From positions 1 through 64,000 of the forward strand of contig JBLIOE010000018.1 in assembly GCA_047639555.1 (NCBI GenBank): a stretch of DNA of 64,000 bases, read 5' to 3'. This DNA is from JAJRXC01 sp047639555. Its GTDB lineage: Bacteria > Actinomycetota > Acidimicrobiia > Acidimicrobiales > Aldehydirespiratoraceae. The notes beneath the pieces were generated by a model. The model saw only the letters and a list, made by a program, of their open reading frames with translations. It ran no database searches and was not told where the DNA came from. The position numbers and the translations under genes were made by a program. Shown piece by piece: positions 23,771-32,120 of the stretch (position 1 is the first letter of the stretch; every line of letters begins with the position of its first letter).

Positions 23771-25321
23771 ATGGGGGACAATCGAGTCGAACGCGACATC
23801 CGGCTGACCACGGCCGACGGTGCCGTGCTCTCGACCGACGTCCATCATCCGAGCGGCACCGGGCCGTTTCCGACGGTCATGCAGCGCACCTGCTACGGCA
23901 AGGCATTGATGTCGGAGCATCTCGGCGTAGGTCAACTGGTCGACGCCGGCTATCGGGTCGTCTTTCAAGACTGTCGCGGCTCGGGTGAGTCGACCGGCGA
24001 TGCGGACTGGTTCGCGGAAGCCGCCGACGGACGATTCGCGGCTGACTGGATCGCGGAGCAGAACTGGTTCGACGGCAATCTCGGAACGTTCGGCTACAGC
24101 TATATGGGGTTCACCCAGTACGCGTTGGCGAGCACTCGCCCGCCGTATCTCAAGGCGATGTCGATCGGCCTCGTCGGTGCCGACCGGGCCGCGGCCTGGT
24201 TCCCGGGTGGCGGATTCGCGCTTGACATCGCGATCCCGTGGGCAGTCATTCGTTCCCTGGGCCCGAGCGATGCCATGAGTGCGGAGCAAACGGCGCGCAC
24301 CAACGCGGCGATGACGCACCTCCCGCTCAAAGACGCCGACCATATGGCGCTCGGCCAAACGCTCGACCTCTATCAGCAGTGGATGCGTCACCCGTCGGGT
24401 GACGATCCTCACTGGCGAGGGCTCAACGGAAGCGACGTTCTTTCCTCGGGGATTCCCACCCTGCTGATGGACGGTTGGTTCGATTATCAGATCGACGAGC
24501 TGCTCGCCGACCGTGACGAACTCGCCCGAAACGGCACGCCACATCGTCTCGTGGTCGGCCCGTGGACCCACCCGGCGATCGACAACAACATCGCCATCGA
24601 GGAAACGATCGCCTGGTTCGACGTTCACCTGAAGGGTCAAGGGGCGCAACGAGGCGCCGCCCGGATCTTCACACTGCCCGACGGCGGCTTCCGCGAGTTC
24701 GACGATTGGCCACTACCGACCGAGCCGCTGCGGCTCTTCTTGCACGAGGGCGGATCGCTGTCGACGGCTTCCGCATCTACCTCCGGTCCAACCGAGTTTG
24801 TCTACGACCCGGCCGATCCCACGCCGTCGTTCGGCGGTCGGGGCATGTTGATTGGCGGAGCCGAGGACAACCGCGAACTCGAGGCGCGCGTCGACGTGCT
24901 CACCTTCACGGGCGAGCCGCAGGAGGAAGACATCGAGATCTCGGGCGCCGCCGACCTCGAGTTGTTTGTCACCTCCGACGTTGAACACTTCGATGTCTTC
25001 GCCCGGTTGTGCGACGTTGGCGCCGACGGTCGTTCGATCAACATCTCGGACAAGATCACGCGGATCGATCCCAGGAATGCGACGAGAACGACAGAGGGAG
25101 CGTTCTGCGTGCGCATTCAACTCTCTGCCGTCGCGGCGGTCATCGCCAGCGGCCACCGCCTACGGCTGCAGGTGTCCGGCGGGGCCTTCCCGGTCTACGC
25201 CCGCAACACCTGTAGCGGCGAGACGCTGGCCGACGCGCAGACCATCGTGGTTGGGCACCATCATGTCCATCACAGTCCCGCTCGACCGTCGTCGATCGTT
25301 CTCCCTATGGTCAGTTCATGA
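23771..25321 (+). CDS. CocE/NonD-family serine hydrolase
   Basis: A 516-aa alpha/beta hydrolase of the X-Pro dipeptidyl-peptidase S15/cocaine esterase group. Oxyanion and strand motifs are VFQDCRGSGESTG; the nucleophile is Ser110 in FGYSYMGF; Asp lies in MDGWFDYQ and His in GPWTHPAI. The C-terminal jelly-roll domain (ISGAADLELFVTSDVEHFDVFARLCDV, SGHRLRLQVSGGAFPVYARN) is complete. It cleaves esters or amides with bulky acyl groups. It starts 16 bp after the lipoprotein gene and overlaps the next gene by 4 bp. Confidence 0.9.
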   Translation: MGDNRVERDIRLTTADGAVLSTDVHHPSGTGPFPTVMQRTCYGKALMSEHLGVGQLVDAGYRVVFQDCRGSGESTGDADWFAEAADGRFAADWIAEQNWFDGNLGTFGYSYMGFTQYALASTRPPYLKAMSIGLVGADRAAAWFPGGGFALDIAIPWAVIRSLGPSDAMSAEQTARTNAAMTHLPLKDADHMALGQTLDLYQQWMRHPSGDDPHWRGLNGSDVLSSGIPTLLMDGWFDYQIDELLADRDELARNGTPHRLVVGPWTHPAIDNNIAIEETIAWFDVHLKGQGAQRGAARIFTLPDGGFREFDDWPLPTEPLRLFLHEGGSLSTASASTSGPTEFVYDPADPTPSFGGRGMLIGGAEDNRELEARVDVLTFTGEPQEEDIEISGAADLELFVTSDVEHFDVFARLCDVGADGRSINISDKITRIDPRNATRTTEGAFCVRIQLSAVAAVIASGHRLRLQVSGGAFPVYARNTCSGETLADAQTIVVGHHHVHHSPARPSSIVLPMVSS

Positions 25322-26064
25322 CATCGCTCGACGGAACGCCGTCGGACCAACTCCTCGACGTGCTCGCCACTGGGAAGACGGACGTGCGGCATGCGTTCAT
25401 CTCGCTCTCGGCCCGAGAGCCCGACGGCCGCGACGCAGAATACATCGAGTGGCACTCTCTCGACCACCGGCCGGAGCAGTACCGGCTGGCGGAGCTGCGT
25501 GACTCGCTGCGCCTGGTCTCGACACCCGAGTGCCGCGCCGCCCGGGCCGCCAACGTCGACCAGTACGACGCCGTCGACCACGTGATGACCTATCTGTTCA
25601 GCGATCTCGACGGGCTTCCACAGTTCAGTGCGCTCGGCGCCGCCCTCAACGCCGGTGGGCGCATGCCGTTGCGCCTTCCCTCGGCCGGATTCATGACCGC
25701 AGATCTCGAGGGCAAAGTGGCCGCACCGGAGGCCGTGGCCGGGGCCGACGTTGTGCCATGGCGCCCCGCAACCGGCGTGTACCTGATGATCGAAAACGGC
25801 CACGCCCCGGCCGGTGCACTCGCCGAGGTTTCCGGAGTTGCCGGGGTGTGGTGGTATCGCGGTGCGCTCGCGCCGGCCCCGTTCTCGACCGATGCTCGAG
25901 CGTTACAGATCACGTACTGCTATCTCGATGGGGATCCCGTGGAGGTGGCTGAACGGCTTCGTCCTGTCGTGGCCGAGCGTTGGGGCTCTGGCGAGATCAG
26001 CGGCCTCCTCGCTGCTCCATTTCACGCAATCGTGCCCTTTGACTGGAGTCGATACCTGCCATGA
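25318..26064 (+). CDS. Conserved-looking protein of unknown function, possible dimeric alpha+beta barrel
   Basis: 248 aa; I do not recognise it firmly. The first 70 residues (HAFISLSAREPDGRDAEYIEWHSLDHRPEQYRLAELRDSLRLVSTP) and a similar second half (GVYLMIENG, ITYCYLDGDPVEVAERL) look like two ferredoxin-like halves of the EthD/dimeric barrel type. There is no signal peptide and no Cys-rich motif. It overlaps the CocE hydrolase and the downstream esterase by 4 bp each, so it is translationally coupled and likely part of the same catabolic step set. Confidence 0.6.
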   Translation: MTSLDGTPSDQLLDVLATGKTDVRHAFISLSAREPDGRDAEYIEWHSLDHRPEQYRLAELRDSLRLVSTPECRAARAANVDQYDAVDHVMTYLFSDLDGLPQFSALGAALNAGGRMPLRLPSAGFMTADLEGKVAAPEAVAGADVVPWRPATGVYLMIENGHAPAGALAEVSGVAGVWWYRGALAPAPFSTDARALQITYCYLDGDPVEVAERLRPVVAERWGSGEISGLLAAPFHAIVPFDWSRYLP

Positions 26065-27056
26065 GCGATGCCCCGCTTCCTTCGGCTCCGGACTCGACTC
26101 GCATCGTTGTGCCGTCTCGCGAGATTCCCGTCCCCGCGCACCTGAGTGCGGAGGCCCAGACGGTGCTCTCCATGAGTCTCTTCGAGAGTACGCCCTATCC
26201 AGCGCTCGACGATCATGCGGCGTGGACGGAAATGATCACGGCGCGGGATGCAATGTTGCTCCCGATGTTTGAGGCGATGGGCTCGGGGGTTGTCGCCGAG
26301 GTCGATGAGATCGATATCGATGGTGTCGCCGTTCACGTGATCACGCCGGAGGAGACAGAGAATGACGAGCAGGTGGTGCTCGATTTCCACGGAGGTGCCC
26401 TGATTCTCGGTGGCGGAGCGTGCTCGCGGGCCAGCGGGATGATTCGGGCCGGCGCCCTTCGGTCTCGCATCTGGAGTGTCGACTATCGCATGCCCCCCGA
26501 TCACCCGTACCCAACGCCGCTCGACGACTGCGTTGCCGCGTACCGGTCGCTCCTCGAGCAGTGCCGTCCCGAGGACATCGTCGTCAGCGGCGGTTCGGCC
26601 GGCGCCAATCTTGCCGGGGCGCTTGTGCTGCGGGCTCGGGACGAGGGGCTGCCACTTCCCGGATCGCTCGTGCTGATGACCCCGGAGTTGGATCTCACGG
26701 AGTCCGGCGACACGTTCCACACGAACCTCGGCATCGACGCGTTTCTCACGCCACTGATGCCCGTCAATCTTCTGTATGCGGACGGGCACGATCTGTCTCA
26801 CCCGTATCTGTCGCCCTTGTTGGGCGACTTCGAGAGGGGCTTTCCGCCGACATTTCTTTCGAGCGGCACGCGAGACCTTTTCCTGTCTAACGCGGTGCGG
26901 ATGCACCAAGCGCTGCGAGCGGCGGAAGTTCACACGGAGCTCCACATCCTCGAGGGCGCCCCCCACGGCGGCTTCATGGGAAGTGCTCCAGAGGATCGTG
27001 AACTGAACCGCCAGACCCGCCGCTTCATTTCAGAAGCCGCGTCAACCAAACGATGA
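26061..27056 (+). CDS. Alpha/beta hydrolase, hormone-sensitive-lipase (HSL) type esterase
   Basis: A 331-aa esterase. The oxyanion segment is FHGGALILGGG (HGGA in place of HGGG), the nucleophile Ser179 lies in GGSAGAN, Asp in SSGTRDLFL, and His in EGAPHGGFMG. All catalytic elements are present. Family members hydrolyse short to medium esters, including those of terpenoids and steroids. It overlaps the previous gene by 4 bp, and its stop overlaps (ATGA) the start of a truncated SDR, indicating an operon that once continued. Confidence 0.9.
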   Translation: MSDAPLPSAPDSTRIVVPSREIPVPAHLSAEAQTVLSMSLFESTPYPALDDHAAWTEMITARDAMLLPMFEAMGSGVVAEVDEIDIDGVAVHVITPEETENDEQVVLDFHGGALILGGGACSRASGMIRAGALRSRIWSVDYRMPPDHPYPTPLDDCVAAYRSLLEQCRPEDIVVSGGSAGANLAGALVLRARDEGLPLPGSLVLMTPELDLTESGDTFHTNLGIDAFLTPLMPVNLLYADGHDLSHPYLSPLLGDFERGFPPTFLSSGTRDLFLSNAVRMHQALRAAEVHTELHILEGAPHGGFMGSAPEDRELNRQTRRFISEAASTKR

Positions 27057-27184
27057 CCGTCGCCGTAATCACCGGTGGAGCATCCGGCTTTGGGCTTGCA
27101 CTCGGTGACCGCTGCGCGGCGCGGGGCATGGACGTCGTGTCGCCCCAGGACGCGGCCCTGGCTAGACCGCCTTGCCGTCGATGA
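27053..27184 (+). pseudogene. N-terminal remnant of a short-chain dehydrogenase
   Basis: The 43-codon frame MTVAVITGGASGFGLALGDR... starts in ATGA overlap with the esterase stop and encodes a perfect SDR nucleotide-binding start: strand VAVIT, then GGASGFG, helix, and GMDVV beginning the second strand. Homology-like sequence ends near 27140, and the frame stops at 27182-27184 inside the 3' end of the opposite-strand kinase gene. The remaining 200 or more codons expected of an SDR are absent. This marks a deletion or rearrangement joint between two operons. Confidence 0.7.
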
Positions 27185-28172
27185 GCGCTTCAAGGATTCC
27201 AAAAGAGTCATGGTCCTCGCACGCAGCGGCGGCCCGCTCCACGCCAACCCGGCAGACCTCGGGGTCCTGGGCCCGCTTGCCGGCCTCCGGCGCCGCCACC
27301 GCCGATGTGTAGAACTCGGTGAACCCGGCGCGGTAGAGCGCCCAGAGCCAGTCGAAATCGACACCAATGCCCGCCGCTTCGAGCCGCTCGGCATAGCGCT
27401 CGACCAACCGTCGCTCGACCGTTCGCCGCACGTTGATGTTGAGCGACGACGACGTGAAGTAGGCCACATCACGGATGCCGGCACCGGCGCGGGCGACCTG
27501 CCAGTCGATGAAGCCGGGGTCGTCGCCCTCGAAGAAGATCCTGCCCTGGCGCTTGACTGCGTCGGGGACGATGTCGGCCGCCTGCCCCTTCATGTTCCCG
27601 AGAAAGCGTTTCCGGATGATGTCGCCGAGGAAGTTGGCCGCGGCAGAGCGGCCCGTCATGGAGCGGAGATCAGTGGCGAAGCGGTCAGTGCCCCAGAACG
27701 CCGCGTGCTGGTCCGCCATCGCGTCGATCACGGCTTCCGCCTGGGTTGCGGTGGCGGGATCTCGAATGTCACGGAAGAGGGCCGTATCGGCGAGATCTTC
27801 GAGGATGATCACGTTGCGCCCACGACGAGTGTCGATCATCGCGGCGTGGCAGCGGGGGAGACGCACCGGCACGTGGTTACCGAGCGCTTGATAGAAGAAG
27901 ACTTCATTCGCTCCGAGATCGAAGACCTGCATCATCATCCGTTGCAGATAGTTCGTCGGCGTGAGCTTGAGAAACAGGTGACTCGGGACGTCGACGTCGG
28001 GCTCCGATTCGACCGCAATGCGGGCCCGAGCCGCGGTGCCCGAGTCCTCCGAGACAACGCTCACCGAAGAAATCGCACTACTCGGGAGACCGAGGACATC
28101 TGCCAGCCAGCGCGGCGTTACCCCGCTCGACTCCAGTGGCACCGATGAGCCGCCGGGAGCGAATCGCTCCAT
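27162..28172 (-). CDS. Phosphotransferase (APH/DUF1679-like) lacking the catalytic loop
   Basis: A 336-aa kinase-fold protein. The N-lobe (HLFLKLTP, VIILEDLAD) and the C-lobe (GFIDWQVARAGAGIRDVAYF at about 221-240) are clear. The HGD-x-H-x2-N catalytic loop that should precede GFIDWQ by about 15 residues is missing: the sequence runs VKRQGRIFFEGDDPGFIDWQ. About 25-30 residues appear lost in frame near residue 210 (27,520-27,555). It is therefore probably inactive as a kinase. ATG 28172 is chosen; the frame is open upstream into the preceding gene. It lies 70 bp downstream of an intact paralogue and converges on the SDR remnant. Confidence 0.72.
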   Translation of the reverse strand: MERFAPGGSSVPLESSGVTPRWLADVLGLPSSAISSVSVVSEDSGTAARARIAVESEPDVDVPSHLFLKLTPTNYLQRMMMQVFDLGANEVFFYQALGNHVPVRLPRCHAAMIDTRRGRNVIILEDLADTALFRDIRDPATATQAEAVIDAMADQHAAFWGTDRFATDLRSMTGRSAAANFLGDIIRKRFLGNMKGQAADIVPDAVKRQGRIFFEGDDPGFIDWQVARAGAGIRDVAYFTSSSLNINVRRTVERRLVERYAERLEAAGIGVDFDWLWALYRAGFTEFYTSAVAAPEAGKRAQDPEVCRVGVERAAAACEDHDSFGILEALIDGKAV

Positions 28173-28242
28173 GCTCGTGCGAGCAACTTCGCGGGCGACG
28201 ATCGCGAGCCCTTGTGTCGCGAGCAGGGGAGAAGGCCCTAAG

Positions 28243-29301
28243 TCAGCGTGCGCCAAGTCGGTCGACAAGCAAGCCGAGCGAGTCGAGATCGTCGATTGCT
28301 GCTGTGGTCCGCACCATCGCTTTGTGGGCGATCTCGAAGGGCTGCCAACGCGAACCGACGGAAGCGGTCGCAGTGCAACCACTCCACGAGTAGATCGAGA
28401 ACAGCCGGTATTGCTCCCACGCGGCGGTGGTATCGAAGTCGACGCCGCGCTCGGCCAAGCCGGCGCAGTAGCGGGCGATGAGCGCCTGTTCGTTCTCCCG
28501 GCGCAGCTCCGTGGGAATCGAGTTGGTCAGGAAGTAGGCAATGTCTCTCATGCCCGGAAGGGCCGATGTGACAGCCCAGTCGTAAAGCCCGAGTCGGCCG
28601 TCGGCATCGATGAACATGTTGCCGATGTGGGTGTCGCCGTGGACGAGTGTGCGCACACCCTCCCGGTAGAGGCCGTTGACGTCGCCGAACCGGGCCATAC
28701 AGAACTCGCTGAGCTCGCGAAACGCAGGCGGTAGTTCGTCGGCGAACTGGTCGACTGCGGATTGCATAAACCCGAGCGCTTGGGTGACGACCTTGTCGCC
28801 TTGTTTGTTGTTGCGCATTCCCGCTGGCGCCTTGAGCCACGACAGGTCGCTGTTCCAGTAGGCGGCGTGCAACACGGCGAGTTCGTCCATCACCGCATGG
28901 GCGGTGTCGAGTACGTCGTCGTCCTCAGCACTCGTGAAGCGGCAACCGCTGGCGTCGAGATCTTCGAGCACCATGATGAAGGTGTTGTCATCCGCGTTGT
29001 AGTCCGAATGCCACACCTTGGGGATCCGCACGGGGAGGTCGTCGCCGGCTTGCGCGTAGAGTCGTGACTCACTCACGCCCATTCCCACCATTGCCACGAA
29101 CTCTCGCTGCTCCGGAGTGAACGGTTGGAGCTTGAGAAAGACAGTTTCGGGCACGTCGGCCGTCGAGGTCAGGCGTACTTTTGCCCGTCCCGTTGTGCCC
29201 GTGTGTGCGTCGATCACTTCGGCGCCAGTGATCTCGGCCTCAAGGACCTCGCTGAACCATTCGGGCGTGAGTTCCTCTGCGTCGTTCGGGATCGTGGTCA
29301 T
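28243..29301 (-). CDS. Phosphotransferase (APH/DUF1679-like kinase fold)
   Basis: A 352-aa kinase-fold protein with an intact active site: HGDTHIGN at 221-228 and the Mg-binding Asp241 in LGLYDWAV. N-lobe strands are VFLKLQPF and the hinge is MVLEDLDASG. It belongs to the CHK-like/DUF1679 branch that phosphorylates small hydroxyl compounds; eukaryotic relatives act on ecdysteroids (established for EcKinase family), which fits a sterol-like substrate but is only suggestive. Start ATG 29301; a module 2 operator-like site lies 20 bp upstream, shared with the GH3 gene. Confidence 0.85.
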   Translation of the reverse strand: MTTIPNDAEELTPEWFSEVLEAEITGAEVIDAHTGTTGRAKVRLTSTADVPETVFLKLQPFTPEQREFVAMVGMGVSESRLYAQAGDDLPVRIPKVWHSDYNADDNTFIMVLEDLDASGCRFTSAEDDDVLDTAHAVMDELAVLHAAYWNSDLSWLKAPAGMRNNKQGDKVVTQALGFMQSAVDQFADELPPAFRELSEFCMARFGDVNGLYREGVRTLVHGDTHIGNMFIDADGRLGLYDWAVTSALPGMRDIAYFLTNSIPTELRRENEQALIARYCAGLAERGVDFDTTAAWEQYRLFSIYSWSGCTATASVGSRWQPFEIAHKAMVRTTAAIDDLDSLGLLVDRLGAR

Positions 29302-29321
29302 GCGCGATGATAACCTTGATA

Positions 29322-29337
29322 TTGACGTCGCTGTCAA
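29322..29337. promoter_or_regulatory. Module 2 operator-like site
   Basis: TTGACGTCGCTGTCAA in the 69-bp divergent promoter of the kinase and GH3 genes. The outer ATTGAC/GTCAAT arms pair perfectly; the centre departs from the 20484 palindrome at two positions. Confidence 0.65.
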
Positions 29338-29370
29338 TAGTTGATCCGGCGTAGCCAGGGGACAATAACG

Positions 29371-32007
29371 ATGAGCGAATCCGTCGAGAACGCTGTCTAC
29401 CGAGATGCGGCTCGGCCGGTCGGCGAGCGCGTCGAAGATCTCCTCGGTCGTATGACCATGGACGAGAAGGTCGCCCAACTCACCGGCATTCTCCCGTTCG
29501 ATCTGCTCGGTCCGGCCGACCTCATCTCCGCATTGAGCGCAATCCAAGGCTTCCTCGTGGACGAGACGAGATTGGGAATCCCCGACATCGTTCGCCGGCA
29601 GATGCGGGCGCTGGGACTTCACCAAGCCTGTTCGTCGAATCTCGACATCGCCCGCGATGCTCGGTGGGGGCGTGTGCAGGAGACCTACGGCGAGGATCCG
29701 TATCTCGCCTCGGCGATCGGCGTCGCCTTCGTTCGTGGACTTCAGGGTGACGGTCGTGCGCACGGCGTCCTCGCCACCGCGAAGCACTGGCTCGGCTACG
29801 GGATGGCGGAGGGCGGGCGCAACATTTGCACCGTGCAGGCCAGCGAGCGAGACCTGCTCGAAGTGCAGGCCCGACCATTTGGAGCGGCGATCGACGAGGC
29901 CGGTCTCGAGTCGGTGATGTGTGCGTACTCCGACGTGAACGGCGAGCCAGTCGCGGCGTCACGTCGACTCCTCACCGACATGCTTCGCGGCGTGCTCGGC
30001 TTCGACGGGTTGACCGTCGCCGACTACGGCGCGGTCAACGCGTTGGCGACGAGACAGCAGACCGCACTCGATGCCGCCGACGCCGGTGTCCAGGCTCTCG
30101 CGGCCGGCCTCGACGTCGAGCTTCCTGGATCGCTTTGTTACACCGCCGGCGTCGCTGAGGCGGTGCGCGATGGCCGCCTCGACGCGGCCGTAGTGGACGA
30201 AAGCCTGCGCCGGGTGCTCGACGCGAAGTTCCGGCTTGGACTGTTCGAGAATCCGAATGGCGATGTGGAAGCGTTCGCCGCGACCGTCGCCCCGGAGTCG
30301 ATCGGGACGGCGCAGGCGATTGCCCGCCGTCTCGCGACCCGCTCGACCGTGCTCTTGGCGAATCCCGATGGCGTGCTGCCGCTGCGCCGTGACCTCTCGC
30401 GCGTTGCGGTGATCGGCCCGAACGCTGCCTCGATCAGGAACCTCTTCGGCGGATATTCGGCGCCATTGGCGGTTGAGATGATGACGAGCGGCGACATGGG
30501 TCTCCCCGCGCCCGTTCAGGGCGGCGAGGTTGCCGACGACGTGATGGCCCCCGTCGCGGCTGAGGAGGCAGAGGACACGGAGACACCGAAGGACACGGGC
30601 GCCGACTTCGGCTTCGTTCGACGGATCTCGACCCGGCCTTCGGAGCCGGCCGAGGCCGCGATCGAAGACATCTGGGGCCACGTCCCGACCGTGCTCGCGT
30701 CAATCGAGGCGACAGTGTCCGCTGACACCGAGGTGGCCTACGCCCTCGGCTGTCATGTTCATGACCCCTCGACCGAGGGCATCCCGGAAGCCGTTGCGAC
30801 GGCGACAGGCGCCGATATCGCGACCCTTGTGCTGGGTGACAAAACCGGCTTGGTGGCCGATGCGGTGGTCGGCGAGACCCGCGACCGCACGACGCTCGAA
30901 CTCGCCGGGGCCCAGCGTCCGCTCCTCGAGGCAGTATGCGCGACCGGTGTGCCCGTGGTCGTGGTCCTGCTGGGCTCGCAGCCGGTGCCCGTATACGCCG
31001 GCCCGGGTGGGCCCGCCGCAGTCATCAACGCGTACCAACCCGGGTCTGTCGGCGGCGTGGCGATCGCCGACGTCCTCTTCGGCATCGCGAACCCTTCGGG
31101 CCGCACACCGATCACCACGCCGCCGACCGCCGGTCAGTGCCCGCTGTTCCATGGCCACAAGAACGGCAGCGAGCCGGGCACCTATACCGACATTGAGGAC
31201 AGCGGGCCGGCGTATCCCTTCGGCCACGGACTGAGCTACACCACGTTCGAGTATCGCTCCCTTACCGTCGATGCCGCGGAAGTCCCCGCAAACGGAGCTG
31301 TTGCCGTCGATGTCCAACTGGCGAATACGGGGGGCCGCTTTGGTGAGGAAGTGGTGCAGCTGTACGCGGCGATCACCCGCCGTGGAGTCACGCGGCCAAT
31401 TCGCGAGCTGGTGGGCTTTGCCCGCGTCGCCCTCGAACCGGGCGCGGCTGCGACGGTGACGTTCGCGCTTCGTCCCGAGATCCTCGCCTACTACGACGTC
31501 GACATGAATCTGGTCATGACACCCGGCGAGATCGAACTCATGGCCGGCCCGTCGTCCGCAGAGCTCCCACTGGCAACCACGGTGATTGTGACCGGCGATG
31601 CCGTGAGCCTGGGGTCGCGGGGGGTTTCATCTCACTACCAGCTCGGTTGTGTACCGCTAACAGGAGGAATGTCATGCCCGTCTCAAAACTCTCGGACCTT
31701 CCGGCTGGTGGTGGTGGTCGTTGGCCCCTCTGCGGGCAGGGCGGGTTCCGCTCCGTGCAGTGGGGTGACCTCGAGATCGGCTACACCGTTCTCAACTCGT
31801 CGACGAGTTCCGAAGGACAGTACGAAGGCATGCCCGGCGGGCTCTGCAACTGTCCGCACTACGGCTACGTCTTCGCCGGGACCGTCCGTTGCGTCTACCC
31901 CGAGAGTGATATGGCCGACGAAGTCGCCGGGCCAGGCGAGGTCTACTTTTTCCGCCCTGGTCACTACCTCATGTACGAGCAGGAGCACAGCGAAGTGCTC
32001 GAACTGA
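29371..32007 (+). CDS. GH3 beta-glucosidase-like protein with core deletion and run-on C-terminus
   Basis: Recognisable GH3: RVEDLLGRMTMDEKVAQL, LDIARDARWGRVQETYGEDPYLA, AKHWLGYG, nucleophile Asp218 in LTVADYGAVNAL, then the alpha/beta sandwich (VAVIGPNA) and fibronectin-like domain (YPFGHGLSYTTFEY). Between LGIP70 and D72-IVRRQMRALG, roughly 40 residues normally carrying the HEEAL-G and FPQ-x-LA-x-TWD segments are absent, so part of the sugar pocket is gone. The expected stop is also missed: the frame runs on 116 codons through the next gene. Removing one G from the G6 run at 31619-31624 would give a TAA at 31658-31660, just before the next gene's Shine-Dalgarno. ATG 29371 has AGGGGA upstream. 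Function is doubtful. Confidence 0.7.
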   Translation: MSESVENAVYRDAARPVGERVEDLLGRMTMDEKVAQLTGILPFDLLGPADLISALSAIQGFLVDETRLGIPDIVRRQMRALGLHQACSSNLDIARDARWGRVQETYGEDPYLASAIGVAFVRGLQGDGRAHGVLATAKHWLGYGMAEGGRNICTVQASERDLLEVQARPFGAAIDEAGLESVMCAYSDVNGEPVAASRRLLTDMLRGVLGFDGLTVADYGAVNALATRQQTALDAADAGVQALAAGLDVELPGSLCYTAGVAEAVRDGRLDAAVVDESLRRVLDAKFRLGLFENPNGDVEAFAATVAPESIGTAQAIARRLATRSTVLLANPDGVLPLRRDLSRVAVIGPNAASIRNLFGGYSAPLAVEMMTSGDMGLPAPVQGGEVADDVMAPVAAEEAEDTETPKDTGADFGFVRRISTRPSEPAEAAIEDIWGHVPTVLASIEATVSADTEVAYALGCHVHDPSTEGIPEAVATATGADIATLVLGDKTGLVADAVVGETRDRTTLELAGAQRPLLEAVCATGVPVVVVLLGSQPVPVYAGPGGPAAVINAYQPGSVGGVAIADVLFGIANPSGRTPITTPPTAGQCPLFHGHKNGSEPGTYTDIEDSGPAYPFGHGLSYTTFEYRSLTVDAAEVPANGAVAVDVQLANTGGRFGEEVVQLYAAITRRGVTRPIRELVGFARVALEPGAAATVTFALRPEILAYYDVDMNLVMTPGEIELMAGPSSAELPLATTVIVTGDAVSLGSRGVSSHYQLGCVPLTGGMSCPSQNSRTFRLVVVVVGPSAGRAGSAPCSGVTSRSATPFSTRRRVPKDSTKACPAGSATVRTTATSSPGPSVASTPRVIWPTKSPGQARSTFSALVTTSCTSRSTAKCSN
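31619..31624 (+). other. G6 run, probable frameshift site at the 3' end of the GH3 gene
   Basis: One base fewer in this run would end the GH3 protein at the TAA 31658-31660, immediately before AGGAGGA of the downstream gene. As read, the frame continues to 32007 with Arg/Ser/Thr-rich, non-homologous sequence. It may be a true mutation, a slippage site or a sequencing error. Confidence 0.5.
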
Positions 32008-32120
32008 ATCCGGCCGACGCGCTGCAATATCTGATGGACCACATCGAGCAGTCGATCAGCGGTTCACGCTCTCGGAAGTCCGAGGAGTTGGCGGCCGATA
32101 AGGCCGCGAAGGATCTCTGA
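31674..32120 (+). CDS. Cupin-like small protein
   Basis: 148 aa. The central pattern CPHYGYVFAGTVRCVYPE...AGPGEVYFFRPGHYLMYE resembles a single cupin barrel (His and Glu-rich strands around a short loop), with HSEVLELNP following. No catalytic assignment is possible; such proteins can bind metal or act as isomerases. AGGAGGA lies 6 bases before ATG 31674, an unusually strong site. It is downstream of the GH3 gene, and its last 57 bp overlap the 3' end of the opposite-strand acyl-CoA dehydrogenase. Confidence 0.7.
   Translation: MPVSKLSDLPAGGGGRWPLCGQGGFRSVQWGDLEIGYTVLNSSTSSEGQYEGMPGGLCNCPHYGYVFAGTVRCVYPESDMADEVAGPGEVYFFRPGHYLMYEQEHSEVLELNPADALQYLMDHIEQSISGSRSRKSEELAADKAAKDL

Noticed and set aside
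27075..28148. Plus-strand frame of 357 codons opposite the damaged kinase gene
   Set aside because: No domain pattern; the minus-strand frame has clear kinase-lobe motifs.
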